Positions 36,993-50,016 of a DNA stretch of 64,000 bases are shown here, one piece after another (within the stretch, counting starts at the first letter, position 1; each line of letters starts with the position of its first letter). The stretch is taken from assembly GCA_009192285.1 (NCBI GenBank), contig WBVU01000004.1:248001-312000 (forward strand), in the 5' to 3' direction. The position numbers and the translations under genes are program-made. The stretch is from Morchella semilibera. Its lineage: Eukaryota; Ascomycota; Pezizomycetes; Pezizales; Morchellaceae. A model generated the notes under the pieces. It did no database searches, was not told the origin of the DNA, and worked only from the letters and a program-made list of their open reading frames with translations.

Positions 36993-39436
36993 ATGTCGGT
37001 AGTTGGTGTTGATCTTGGTGCTCAGAACACTGTCATTGCTGTTGCTAGGAACAGAGGTGTCGATGTGGTATGTAATCTCTTTTAAGTTTCTTGTTATATT
37101 CTTTCTATTTCCGAATCTATCGAGAGAGCAAGCACGTGTATAAATTTCCTTATATTCTTTATCGTGATAACTAACTATTCCTTATCGATAGATCACCAAT
37201 GAAGTCTCGAATCGTGCTACACCGTTAGTACCACCTCCCCAAGCCCTTTTTATACACATATAAGTTAGGTGGATGATTTAAGGAAATAAATGCTGACACA
37301 CTGGAGGAAACAGGTCCATGGTCGGTTTCGGACCTAAGAGCAGGTATCTCGGAGAGCCAGCCAAGACCCAGGAAATCTCCAACCTAAAAAACACCGTCGG
37401 TATGCTTAAGCGTCTCGCTGGACGAAGGTTCGGAGAACCAGAACTGGATATCGAAAGCCAGTTCATCTCTGCCGAGCTCGTTGAGGCGAGAGGCGGTGAG
37501 GTCGGTGCCCGAGTAAAGTACCTCGGCCAGGACGAAGTCTTCACAGGTACTCAGTTGATTGCCATGTTCTTGTCCAAGGTCAAGCAGACTGCATCGGCGG
37601 AGCTTAAGCTTCCTGTATCCGATATCGTTCTCAGTGTTCCCCCATGGTTCACTGATGCGCAGCGCCGTTCTATCATGGATGCTTCTGAGATCGCAGGATT
37701 GAAGCTCCTTCGTCTGATGAACGACACCACCGCAACTGCTCTTGGATATGGTATCACCAAGACCGATCTTCCTGCTACAGAGGAGAAGCCCCGCCGTGTT
37801 TGCTTCGTCGATATCGGCCACAGTAACTACACAGCTTCTATTGTTGCCTTCAAGAAGGGTGAGTTGACTGTCTTGTCAACTGCTTATGACAGGCACTTTG
37901 GTGGTCGTGATTTCGATAAGGCCCTTATCGAACATTTCGGCATTGAGTTCAAGGAGAAGTACAAAATTGATATTCAAGCCAACCCTAAGGCTTACTTCCG
38001 TCTTGCTGCCGGAGTTGAGAAGCTGAAGAAGATTCTCTCCGCAAACGCACAAGCGCCATTGAACATCGAATCTATCATGAACGATGTTGATGTGTCATCC
38101 ATGCTCAAGAGGGAGGAGCTTGAAGAGCTTGTCCAGCCTCTTCTTGACCGTGCTATTGCCCCTCTGGAGCAAGCGCTTGAGGATGCTGGTTTGACTGTAG
38201 ACGACATTGACGCCATCGAGCTTGTCGGTGGCTGCACTCGTGTACCTTCATTGAAGGAGAGAATTTCAGCCTACTTCCGCAAGCCCCTCTCCTTCACTCT
38301 CAACCAGGACGAAGCTGTTGCCCGTGGCTGTGCATTTGCATGTGCCATTCTGTCACCCGTCTTCAAGGTCAGGGACTTCTCTGTCCATGATATTGTTTCG
38401 TACCCTATCGAATTTACTTGGGAGCAATCCCCTGAGATTCCTGATGAGGATACCAGCTTGACCGTCTTCAACAAGAACAATGCTGTTCCCTCGACTAAGA
38501 TCCTTACTTTCTACCGTAAGGAGCCGTTTGATCTTGAGGCTAGATATGCCGAGCCCGATAAGCTTCCTGGAAAGATCTCCCCTTGGATCGGAAAGTTCTC
38601 CATCAAGGGTGTCAAGCCAGACCCCAAGGACGACTTCATGATTTGTAAGTTGAAGGCTAGAGTGAACCTTCACGGTGTTTTGAACGTTGAGAGTGGCTAC
38701 TATGTTGAGGAGGTCGAGGTGGAGGAAGACGTAAGTTCACATTCTAGTTTTTAGGACGTGTATTAGTTCTAACGTATTTGGTAGCCCATGGAGACCGACG
38801 AGGCTGCCGCTGATAAGCCCAAGGAGAAAATTAAGAAGCAAGTTAAAAAGGGAGAGCTACCGGTCATTAGTGCCACTGCCTCAATTGACCAAGAAATGAG
38901 GAATATTCTTAACGAGCGCGAGTCTGAGATGGTTACCCAGGACAAGCTTGTTGCCGACACTGAAGACCGTAAGAACGCTTTGGAGGAGTACATCTACGAG
39001 ACCCGTGGTAAGCTCGATGATCTTTACGCCCCCTTTGCCTCCGAGGACGAGAAGAACAAGATCAGAAACATTATGGACAATGCTGAGGTAAGTTTCCCCA
39101 CTTTCACGCCATTTCCCCTTTCCTGGGTTCTGACAGTATCTATAGGACTGGCTTTACAATGATGGTGAGGATGCCACCAAGAGCGTCTACATTGCCAAGA
39201 TCGAGGAGCTTCGCTCTGCCGTGGGCCCTATTGCCCAGAGATACTTCGACAAAGAGGAGGAGAAGCGCTCAGCAGAGCGAGCAAAGCGTGAAGAGGCTGA
39301 AGCCATGAGGAAAGCCCAAGAGGACATGGCCAAGAGAAACAGCGAGAGCAAGGACGCTGAGATGAAGGATCCCGATGGTCAACACCAGCCCCAGGTGGAC
39401 GACGCTCAGGACAGAATGGATACGGAGAGGGCTTAG
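36993..39436 (+). CDS. SSE1: Hsp110 family chaperone / Hsp70 nucleotide exchange factor
   Basis: Sse1-type proteins act in the cytosol, holding unfolded clients and exchanging nucleotide on Hsp70. Exons are 36993-37067, 37192-37223, 37314-38730, 38785-39087 and 39146-39436, about 705 residues (yeast Sse1 is 693). The ATPase domain has [15 protein letters not shown] at the start, NRATPS across the second junction, [23 protein letters not shown] and [13 protein letters not shown], the Hsp110 versions of the Hsp70 motifs. The degenerate DIGHS and GGCTRVP favour Hsp110 over canonical Hsp70. A beta domain follows (about 390-560), then an acidic linker (EEVEVEED), and a helical domain with [13 protein letters not shown] and [11 protein letters not shown]. 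There is no EEVD end. All splice sites are canonical. Confidence 0.95.
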
Positions 39437-42436
39437 GCTTGGGAATATACTTTCAACTATTAGTTCTAGTTCCTGTTCTCTCTTTCCTTTATTTCTTTTA
39501 TCTTTCCCGTATTTCTTACTTTAAATTTTCTTTTTTGACGTAGGGGTTTTTCACTGTTTTGTCTTTAAACCCCGAGGGCGATGAGATGGGTATAGCGGGC
39601 ACATTAAAAAAGGTTTCGTACACTACCCTCATTTCCATTTTGTTTAAATTACTGGCTATGGTTTGCAAGCTGTGATATCCTCTCTTTTCAGTTTTTCCTT
39701 TCATTTTCTTTCCTTTCCTTTCTTTTTTTCTTTTTGCTTGTTTGCGTTCCTTGGGTGAAGAATTATACACTTATGTAGAAATTACAAGTCAAAGGGGGCT
39801 GAAAAGGTTGAAAATGAAATAGAAGTGTCTAATTGAGGTCTCCTAACAACTTTTTTGGAAATAACTCATTTGAATCATGGCCTAATTCTACTAATTCTGC
39901 AACACCCACTATCCTGGACTGCGCGTTCCACTGCCCCACAAGACTTACATGTAGTGAATTAACAATAAGCGGCAACAAAAAAAAACAATAAGTGGACATG
40001 ATAGCGGGTGTCATGGAAAATCACTCGGCACGCTAAATCCCAGAATGGGAGGTTTTTGTTTTGTTTATATCATTAACAGAATGGGAGGTTCGAGTATTGA
40101 CTTACTGACCGATCGATCAATCCAGGGGGCTCGAGTATCAGTTCATAAAATGATGAGAACCTCCATTTTTCCTGAGTAATATCAGCATGTGTGGATGATT
40201 CTCGGGTGGTGGTTATAGAGTGCTGAGCGAGTGATCTGGAATGAATGTCGAGTAAACTGGTGACGTCACACCTGATGTCACCTTTTAGAGCGTCATATAT
40301 GTATCTATAAATACCATATCTAATAATTTTCTAGGCACTCATTCCTCATTCGGTTTTTAATACACACCCCGGTTTGTAAAAGATTCTAGACTAAAGCCCT
40401 AAGTAGGCCGCGCTTAGTCATTAACATATTATTGTCCTCTTAACATTGTCTAGATTACTGTTAGGATATCTGAATGCGTCGTTTGATCTGGATCCTCGAC
40501 TTCTTTTACAATAGATGTTTTATCGGCACCAGGATGTTGTCTTTTGCTGGGAACCACGGCGTTCCCTTTTGGTGGGGGGTCATCTTGTACCTGAAATGAA
40601 TCACCCTCTCAAGTTTTAGATTATAAGCCCTAAGGCCTGTTCTGATTTTTGGGCCGTCATTGTGGTTAATATTGGCACCCTTATCTCCTTGCCCCGTTTA
40701 AAATGCCGTGATTACTAGCGCTGAGTCTTTGACTTGATATAAGCCGTATGACTTGATATAAGCCGTATGACTTTAGTCTAGCTTTAAGGGGTCTCCTATA
40801 AGTCACAAGGAGGCCCAAACGGCCAATTAATAAAACACCTCCCATCTTCGTTTTGAAAAAGGATGGGGAAAGCCTCTTCAGTTGGTGTAAAATCATTTCA
40901 TTGTATCCACTAGGGGTGAGCGAATCAGTTAGTTGGGTTGGGTTAAACCCCGAGAGATAAGTCATAGCGTATCACTCACCAACCGAAACCTGTGCGTTTT
41001 AGACAGAGGCGGTTCCTAACAGACTGGTTTGTATTGCCCTCAAAGAGCCAAAATACGGCTTACCGCCTCTTGCCAAGACGGTTTTCTTGGCCCCGTTATC
41101 TGTCAATGGGTAAACATCCGAAATCGGAGCTCCTAAACGGCGTTTACTGATTCCGTTTGCTATTGTCATCCATGGATCCGTAGGTTTTCAATGTGATGAC
41201 CATTATATATACGGGTACGGGTACCGACCACCCGTGGATTTTTTCAAGATCCGGCTAACCCCACGGAGACGAAAAGATCCTGGGTGAGTCAACCAAGTAC
41301 GCCGGTACCACGGCATGCCTGCTTCATAGACTGCCTAATTCCTATGACATCAAATAAACCCCGTATCGCTAAGACGCTGACCACAAAACATTCTCAGCCA
41401 GAGAAACCAGCGCGTGGGGAGGGTTTTACAAATCCAAGTAATTGACAAAGGCAGTGCCACGGATAAGATGGAAAATTAGGATATAGATAAGCGGCGAGGA
41501 GGAGGAGCGCGATGAGGCGATCGAAAAACCAAAACATAGTGCGTAAGAGAAAAAAAAAATGTTGAGGAGGGGTACAATTGAGATTCAAAGAGGGTTAGCA
41601 ACAGCAAGAGGTAAGATGAGGGAGATATGGTACCTAGGCTAGAATGCATGACCAACGCACAAAAATAGGATCGCGGGGCAAAAATTTGTTTCGTGGTGGT
41701 GGGTGGTGGTGTTGAGTTCGCGGGATGGGAAAACAACCCGCATGGGCGTGTGTTTCCATCCTTTGGAAGGAGTAAGAAGGGAACAGGAGAGGTACGGGAG
41801 GTACGGGGAGAATATTTCGAGAGAATGGTAAAAGGATTACCGAGGACATCGGGTGTTCCTATTTTATATATATATACAAGGTGAATTTATGGATTTTGTC
41901 GGAAAGCCTCCGAGAGATTTTCGCCCCGAGTTTCCAGAGCATTAGCGGGCTGCCGAGAATAGGCGTGGTTCGCACTTGGAGCATTATGGTGACACACGCG
42001 CGTACAGAAGAGGGAGGGACAGAAATCCAGGACCTGGGGATAGAGGGTGTTTGCTTCTGATCGATTCTGAACGCATCTAGATTGTAATTTTACTCCCAAG
42101 TGGTTTGGGCGGGCTACGGCCACCCCCGCTACCTCCCACCATGATAAATACCTGAGTCTTCACCCCTCATCTTCCTTCCCTACTCTTCAGTCAAAAACTC
42201 AAACACGTATCCTCCTCCAACATCATTAAATTTATACTCGGAATTTCTTCTTCTAGGGTGGGTTTATACTTCTGGTGCTTGAAATTTGTTAGATGTCGAT
42301 GTCTTCCCCCCCTTCTATTTGGGGCTAGTCATTATTTGGTCAACGAGATTTTACTCCCCGACCCATCCTCCTAAAGACACCATTTATTTTCAAAGCTAAC
42401 CTATATAATGCTAAATAGATTCAATAAATAGTCAAA
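39437..42436. other. intergenic, no gene seen
   Basis: 3 kb between Hsp110 and GAPDH. It includes T/C-rich flank, a TACATGTA octamer at 39946, a 19-bp tandem duplication at 40731-40768, and a pyrimidine-rich leader with a TATATAA element near 42402 just before the GAPDH start. ORFs at 41394-41849 (-) arise from purine-rich promoter DNA. Confidence 0.5.
40731..40768. repeat. 19-bp perfect tandem duplication
   Basis: GACTTGATATAAGCCGTAT occurs twice head to tail with no mismatch, in non-coding DNA. Confidence 0.9.
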
Positions 42437-43813
<1,377 letters not shown>

Positions 43814-44768
43814 ACTTGCGCCAAGAATTAGAGATGTGGTGTTGGTTTCGTTTTTCCTTTCTCCTTTTTTTTTTTTTTTTTTTCTTTTTCTTTTTTTGCG
43901 GCAAACGCATAAAAAAAAACTATGTGTTGCGATACCATGTAGAAAGAGATTTCTACGGGTATTAAAGTATAGAAGAGGATAAATCAACGTAGGAAATAAA
44001 AGAGATGATACACTTTTTCTCCCTTCCTTTTTTAATATCGGTACCTCCCTTACAAAAATAAAAACAAGCCGGTTAGTCGCCATAAAAAAAGGCTTTGACG
44101 GCCTTCTCCACTGAATCTATGCGTAATAGCAAGAACCGGATATGTTCTCGCACAAGCCCGGAATAACTAGCCCCCAGTCCAATAAACAGGATAAATTGGC
44201 ATAACCGGTAACCTACTTTAGACTCAAACTATAAATTTAAATCAAGAGAGCAGTCGGCCCTTAGTACTTGTAAGTATGGTACTAAGCCCCCACAATTATT
44301 TGCGTCTCGATTACATGTGCCTCCCTATGAACGCCCTTTCTCGTGTAAAATATTCATGCCCAATGGGAGCCTAGATCAGCCCATAAGCTATTTATTGGTA
44401 ATATGTACGTGTCTGCAATTATCAGAGAAGACTGTGCTAGTCAGATTAATGAACAAACCCATAGTGATTTCCAGGAGATTATACGATTATTAGAAGCCTT
44501 TTAAGACCTGCGGAATAACTAGACCCCAGGATCGATATAGGCTGGATATGATTACTGATGTAAACAAAAACAAAAAAAAAGACCCCAGGATCGACAGTCC
44601 CTGTCGAGTGATACGCTATGGTTGCAAGCCAAGCCTTATTAGATCCGATAATGCTGAGTAACACTAACTTCACATCTCCAAACCCCACGCACGAACTGAC
44701 CCGTACGTACCCTTTGAAACCCCCGACTCAACGCCTCTCCACAATCTTCCCAGCAATCTACTTGTACC
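43814..44768. other. intergenic, no gene seen
   Basis: T-rich 3' flank of GAPDH (T run near 43867-43883) followed by about 700 bp of unremarkable DNA. A 15-bp word AGACCCCAGGATCGA occurs at 44521 and again at 44580. Confidence 0.5.
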
Positions 44769-45233
44769 ATGACGATCGCAGAAACCGTGAAGGATGCAGT
44801 CCATGACCTCAAGGAGGCGGTTGTAGGAACTCAGCGTACGGCCCAACACCCCTCCCCCCCGCCCTTTCAGGCCCCACCCCCATCACAATCGCGAACGATA
44901 CAGTTGTCCTAATAACTACTCCATGGGTTCTTCAGTCTCCAACAAGGAGATGGCAGATGCACGGTTGCCGATTGCGTACAGAGACAAGTGCGCGCACCTG
45001 CTCGTTCCGCTGAACCGATGCCGCTACGATACATACTACATGCCATGGAAGTGCGAGGTAATATCTGAACCCAATACAGCTTTTGGCAGAATTGGCGTGG
45101 TTGCTGATGTTGCGGGCTGGCGTAGGATGAGAGACACTCCTACGAGAAGTGCCAGTACGTCGAGTTTAAGCGACGAGTTGCGAAGATGGACGAATTGAAA
45201 GCTGAGAAAGGTGGGAGAAGCGGGATGAACTAA
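44769..45233 (+). CDS. NDUFB7: NADH:ubiquinone oxidoreductase B18 subunit (complex I)
   Basis: An accessory subunit of mitochondrial complex I on the intermembrane-space side. Exons are 44769-44835, 44936-45057 and 45126-45233, about 98 residues. After splicing the twin CX9C motifs are clear: CAHLLVPLNRC and CEDERHSYEKC, followed by QYVEFKRRVAKMDELK. Cysteine spacing and the MPWKCE...HSYEKC run match fungal B18. The second CX9C spans the intron at 45058-45125. The start is uncertain. The spliced model begins MTIAETVKDAVHD. An in-frame ATG at 44923 inside intron 1 would instead give MGSSVSNKEM, which fits an N-myristoylation signal, and the mammalian subunit is known to be myristoylated. The core identification does not depend on this choice. 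Confidence 0.9.
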
Positions 45234-45401
45234 GAGAAGATGGTAGCGACTCTCATAACCAATATAAGGGTGAGCGGCAGTCATGTTTTGTGCATAGTGT
45301 GCATAGGAACCACAGCAAGTGAAAAGGTGCATTGATGGGCGGTAGACGGGTAATCTAGATATATACTCCCACAGCGGTTTACAGACCGAGTCATGTAAGG
45401 G

Positions 45402-45433
<32 letters not shown>

Positions 45434-47880
45434 GCGTGATATGGGATGATAAATCCCCAGTTATCCACACCAGATAGCTCCATAGGAAGGGGAAACCAAG
45501 GATTCAACTAACATGCAAACGTGTTTTCCCATGACTAGAAACCCATAAGCCATTCATTATTTTGTTCTGGTCAAATAAACTTACGGGGGAGAAATCATAA
45601 CAAATATCTGTATCTTTTCCTGATATCATCCATGGATAGGCAGCTTAGTAAGTATTTAATTGAGCAACAGAGTCAAGGGATTGTCGGCTCCTCGAATTCA
45701 AAAAGTGCAGTTTTTGAGACTGCACATTCAGACAGTAGGCCAACGAGTTGGGTAACAGTGGAACTTCCATACTACCAGTCGGTTCCGGGGGGGGAGAATT
45801 ACAAATAAGTCTGATAGATAGAAACAACCCAAGAGATAAATATTAACTAGCGCATTTGATGCGAGACTAGGAATAAGAGTTTCAGGGGTTTTAATCATTG
45901 CAATTGATCCACAAATATTATAGCAATGGTAAGCTGCCAGACGCCCCAGACTTGCTGTTGGACCAAAGCCCCCATATCCGTCACTAACCTTAAGACCGTA
46001 GATTAATAGAGGAATAGGAGCTGCATAAGATATAACTCAGATAGCTTGCAGTTCCCAAACCTTCTAGAATTACATTGCGCTGTCTTAGGATACCATTGGG
46101 CAATAGGGAAGGTTGACGACATTTCACTAAACCCCACGCATGAACGGTTTCATGAATCAAGAGGGGAATTAGCCCCGCAACCTCAACCCACACATCTGTC
46201 ATCGAAGGTGAACCTTATGAGTTGGCGGTAAGTGTGGTAACTCGTGGTGTTCTTGCGAGATGATTTTCATGAGAGTTCGACTTATGACTCGTGACGATCT
46301 GTAACTTCAAAAACCTGCTAAAGGAACCGTATGGAAAAGGGAGGCTATGTAGCTGTCCTGCGTGCACATTCAATGAGGTCAATGATAGGGCGTAGGAGAA
46401 CAAATCGCTTGCTGTCTTGGCCTAGGGCTCGTGAACTTATCATATTCAAGCCAACTCGGCTTACGGTAACACTACGAGCGGTAACATCAAAGGGCCAGAA
46501 CCCATCTAGGTTACAACTTAAGGAGCTGCTTAGCTGGGTAATAACCCCGTGCATAGCCCCCCTTGCTGTCCCAACCCTCAAAGTTGACCTGGCTTGAGAT
46601 ATCAATCGACAAGATCTCATAATTCCAAGTATATACACAACGAACCCCTGTTGATGTCGGAATCCTACCTACGCGCTGTTATATCTACCGCTAGGAGCCT
46701 GGGACTTTAAAGGCCTCTATACTACAAAAGTAGTAAAATAACTAAGAGGGGAGGGGGCGGTGGCGGTGGTGGTTATTACCTTGGGCGAAATGTTAACAAG
46801 ACACGAACAGATTCAACTACTGCATGTAGGTACATGTAGTTTTTTGATAGTGTATCGCTTAGATTTACAGGGGGGGGGCCATTAGTGAGCGCAGGAGCCA
46901 CACCCGTGGAGATCTATTGGCGTAATAACGCAATTGTAAGAAACGTCCGAGCACGGTGCTGGATTCTCTATGTATGTTTTGTTAATCGGACAACGGTCAT
47001 TAGAGTAGAGTAGGGAGTTTATCATAAAATTGTGCCCACGTATGCATTTTTAATTGTCGTTAGAGCATGCAAGAATCTACTCCAGACTACATGTTTCAGA
47101 ATTACAGATAGATAAGAGTTGCCAACCGAACTCTATAGTACTACATACCTAGATATCAAATTGGGAGAGCTACATGAAGTACATGTACTTAGTATCAAAA
47201 TTCCTAAATATGTATGCCCTCACATACAAACATTGACAGCCCACGGAGAATGGGAAATTGCATACTGATTCAGTCAGCGGTTCCCACTGATACACGTATC
47301 AAGCCACCACAAACAAAGCATAGTACGAAACGCAGGATTTTTCTCTAGCCACAATAATCCGGATTATCTTCTTAATAGTTTCTATTCGTGTTGCTCGAAA
47401 CCAGCCTAATTTCTCCGGCGCTTTGAGAGCGAATAACAACCCCACCTGCTGTGAAGATATCGGAGCTACAACCGGAAATGCCAAGTAAAGGGGTATGGAA
47501 ACCTTGTTGAACCCTTGTAGCTGCTAAATAAACCATGCGACATCCGCTCCGATACTTACCAACTGTTTGACTGGTTCGCCTCTTTTTGAAACGATGCGCT
47601 GCGAATTATTCCGCCCTCCCTTTCTGTCTCTTCGCTTGCCGATCCTCGGGATTGGGGGTCAGTACAAGTATCATACTTGGTCGCTTTCGAGTTTTTCTTC
47701 CTCTTTCTCTTCTGCACATATTACATCTGTTCTCTCCCCTTGTCAGCATTGAGTGCTAATTATTTTTTGTTTCTTTCACCAGCTTTGGACTGTGAAAACC
47801 GTGCAAGTCACGAATTATTATTATAAATATTTCTTTTTGTTTTGCGCCTCTCTTGACCGAGTATCACATTTCGAGACAAT
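45234..47880. other. intergenic, no gene seen
   Basis: 2.6 kb with a T run near 45411-45433 and TACATGTA octamers at 46831 and 47180. Overlapping ORFs on both strands at 46331-46638 show no family signal. The last 250 bp are CT/T-rich and are probably the promoter of the next gene. Confidence 0.5.
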
Positions 47881-48717
47881 ATGATGGCAAGTCCTAACAC
47901 TACCAGAGCCACCATTGCGGCAACTGTCGATGAGTTCTCATTCATATTCACCGATATCCCACCACGAATATGCAACGCCGACAATTCGCCGCCGGTGAAC
48001 CACAAAAACGGCTATCCTCCACACCTTCACCGGGATTTTGTAATCCAGCTCAACGAGAAGCTTGAGGCGTGGAACGCTCGTACTTACCCTCTATCACCTC
48101 CCACATCAGACGAGTTTTCTCTTTCCTCCTCCTCCTCAACTGCTTGCGGGTACAGCACGATTGACAGGATCAATCCATACGATCTTTACGGCCCTCCAAC
48201 TGCAGAGTCTGAGACTCCCACCCACGCTCTTTTATTCCAAGACCAAGACCAGGACCGCAGTGCGATCTCCACTTCCTCACAAACTCCATTCAGCCCAAAA
48301 TTTCAAAATATCGCCCTGGAAACTCCGTATATGGATCACTGCACAGCACCGCCAGCCTACACCGAAAACCCGTACTCCGCAAATATGCACAACGCAAACC
48401 CTTGTTATACCCCGTTCGAATATACAAAACTACCTCATTTCCATCCTCCACGATTCTCGCGCCGCCTAAGAGATTTGATTGCTGATCGCCGTCGGCCCAT
48501 GCAACTACACTTATTACCCCTACATAAACCACGAAATAACGAGAAGCAAGGATGGATTATTGCCACTCCAGACTCTACATTACTTCCTACACCGAGGAAT
48601 CGGTTTTTGGTATGGTGGGACAGCTTTGATCCACGGTTGGTGGTTTTTGTTAGCTTGATGACAATGCTGTTTGGAGTTTTCATTATTGCGTTGGTTGTGA
48701 GCGGCTTCTTACAGTGA
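47881..48717 (+). CDS. tail-anchored protein with PPxY motif, hypothetical
   Basis: An intronless ORF of 278 residues (two adjacent ATGs at the start). The first ~220 residues are hydrophilic, rich in Pro, Ser, Thr and Asn, with no recognised domain. PPAY at residues 157-160 is a PY motif of the kind bound by WW domains of Rsp5/Nedd4 ubiquitin ligases. A basic patch (RRLRDLIADRRR) follows near 200. One hydrophobic segment ends the protein (LVVFVSLMTMLFGVFIIALVVSGFLQ region, about 253-277) with almost nothing after it, as in tail-anchored proteins. No signal peptide is seen. A role as a membrane adaptor for an Rsp5-type ligase is inference; it could be any single-pass protein. Confidence 0.7.
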   Translation: MMASPNTTRATIAATVDEFSFIFTDIPPRICNADNSPPVNHKNGYPPHLHRDFVIQLNEKLEAWNARTYPLSPPTSDEFSLSSSSSTACGYSTIDRINPYDLYGPPTAESETPTHALLFQDQDQDRSAISTSSQTPFSPKFQNIALETPYMDHCTAPPAYTENPYSANMHNANPCYTPFEYTKLPHFHPPRFSRRLRDLIADRRRPMQLHLLPLHKPRNNEKQGWIIATPDSTLLPTPRNRFLVWWDSFDPRLVVFVSLMTMLFGVFIIALVVSGFLQ

Positions 48718-50016
48718 TGGGATAAGAAATACGACGGATGTCTTTAAGTACATAGTACTAGGGTTGGGTGCATCTTTATTTATTTTTTGCGGCATATTTA
48801 CGGAGTTTATTTTTTATTTTTATTGTTGGGAGGGTGGGGGGAGGGGGGAGTAAGGGTGAGATGGGTGTATAAAGCTGTTAGGATATTTTACAAGACTTTG
48901 ACACAGGCGAAAACTCGCAATCAATATATTTTTTTTGTCCAATTTTTGGGTTTCCCATAATAATTACTCAGTATCGTGAATCATGAAGTGATCGGGGTTC
49001 CTTGTTGGAATGCATCAATCCGGAACATGCTGAAATTATCTCAGGACTCCAATGACTTCAACGCTGATCGCTATCACCCCGGGTTTTTCGCGCATATATC
49101 GCTCGGCGGATAATATAAATTTAAGATCATCACAACCTGTAAACTTCATATTGATGGGTGGCCTGAACTAATACATGAGTTTACGTGTATATCAAGTGAA
49201 TACGTATCTAATAGTCAAAGCAGTTTCTTGACTCTTACATACAGTTAGTAGTCACATCGCATGCAGGGTTTTAGACCTTTCCTCCCAGGGTATGTCCAGC
49301 AACGGAGAGTTTTATTATACCTACTGTGCTACAAAAGCTGTAGCCAAGGCAAAAACTCTCAGCTGGAATACTACCTATCTTGGTAGTAGTTGATCCGCGA
49401 GAGCGCTTGTAAAGCTGAACACAACGTTTCACACAGCCCTATGCAACATGCGCTTGAATGGAATTCTACTATTCTAGAAGCTCAAACTGTTTAATAAATT
49501 AGAAATTTGCATTAGTATGTTTAGGCTTGGTTCTAGGAGTTGCTATCAGCTGAAAGGTCCCAGCCAAGTGTTGTAACTTTCCCCGCGCTACAGGTGTGGC
49601 TCACGGAGATTGCCGCCACTAGTTTGAGCCACTCTTTCACGGCGGGCGGGCGAAAGTCTTCAAGAACATCACCGGTAGACTAGTCCAGTTTATCTAATAT
49701 CATCGTCCACTCGACACTTCACTTGATGACCTCTCGCCCCACCACAGTCTCTCCCCTTAATTCTCTTCACCCTCTTCATCGTGAAAGATCATTACCACCA
49801 ATCATCCGTCGACCGTATCTGAGCAGCATTCGATCCTAGCGTAAGTGCCCCATTGAATTGAAAGCTATTTTCCTAGGATCCCAACCACCAGGGCATGTTC
49901 GAGAATATCTGAAATAGAGTCACGGAATCCCTAGCTAACTAGCTATCTCCCTTTCAGAATTGGGGCGGGGCAAGAAAAGTTGAACCGCATAACAGCAGCG
50001 TCCATAAATCGAAAGA
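48718..50016. other. intergenic, no gene seen
   Basis: 1.3 kb containing a G-rich block near 48828-48851 and otherwise plain sequence. The last 200 bp before the UPF2 start contain pyrimidine-rich promoter-like DNA. Confidence 0.5.

Noticed and set aside
46331-46638. Overlapping ORFs on both strands
   Set aside because: Neither has a recognisable motif, and each is short enough to arise by chance.
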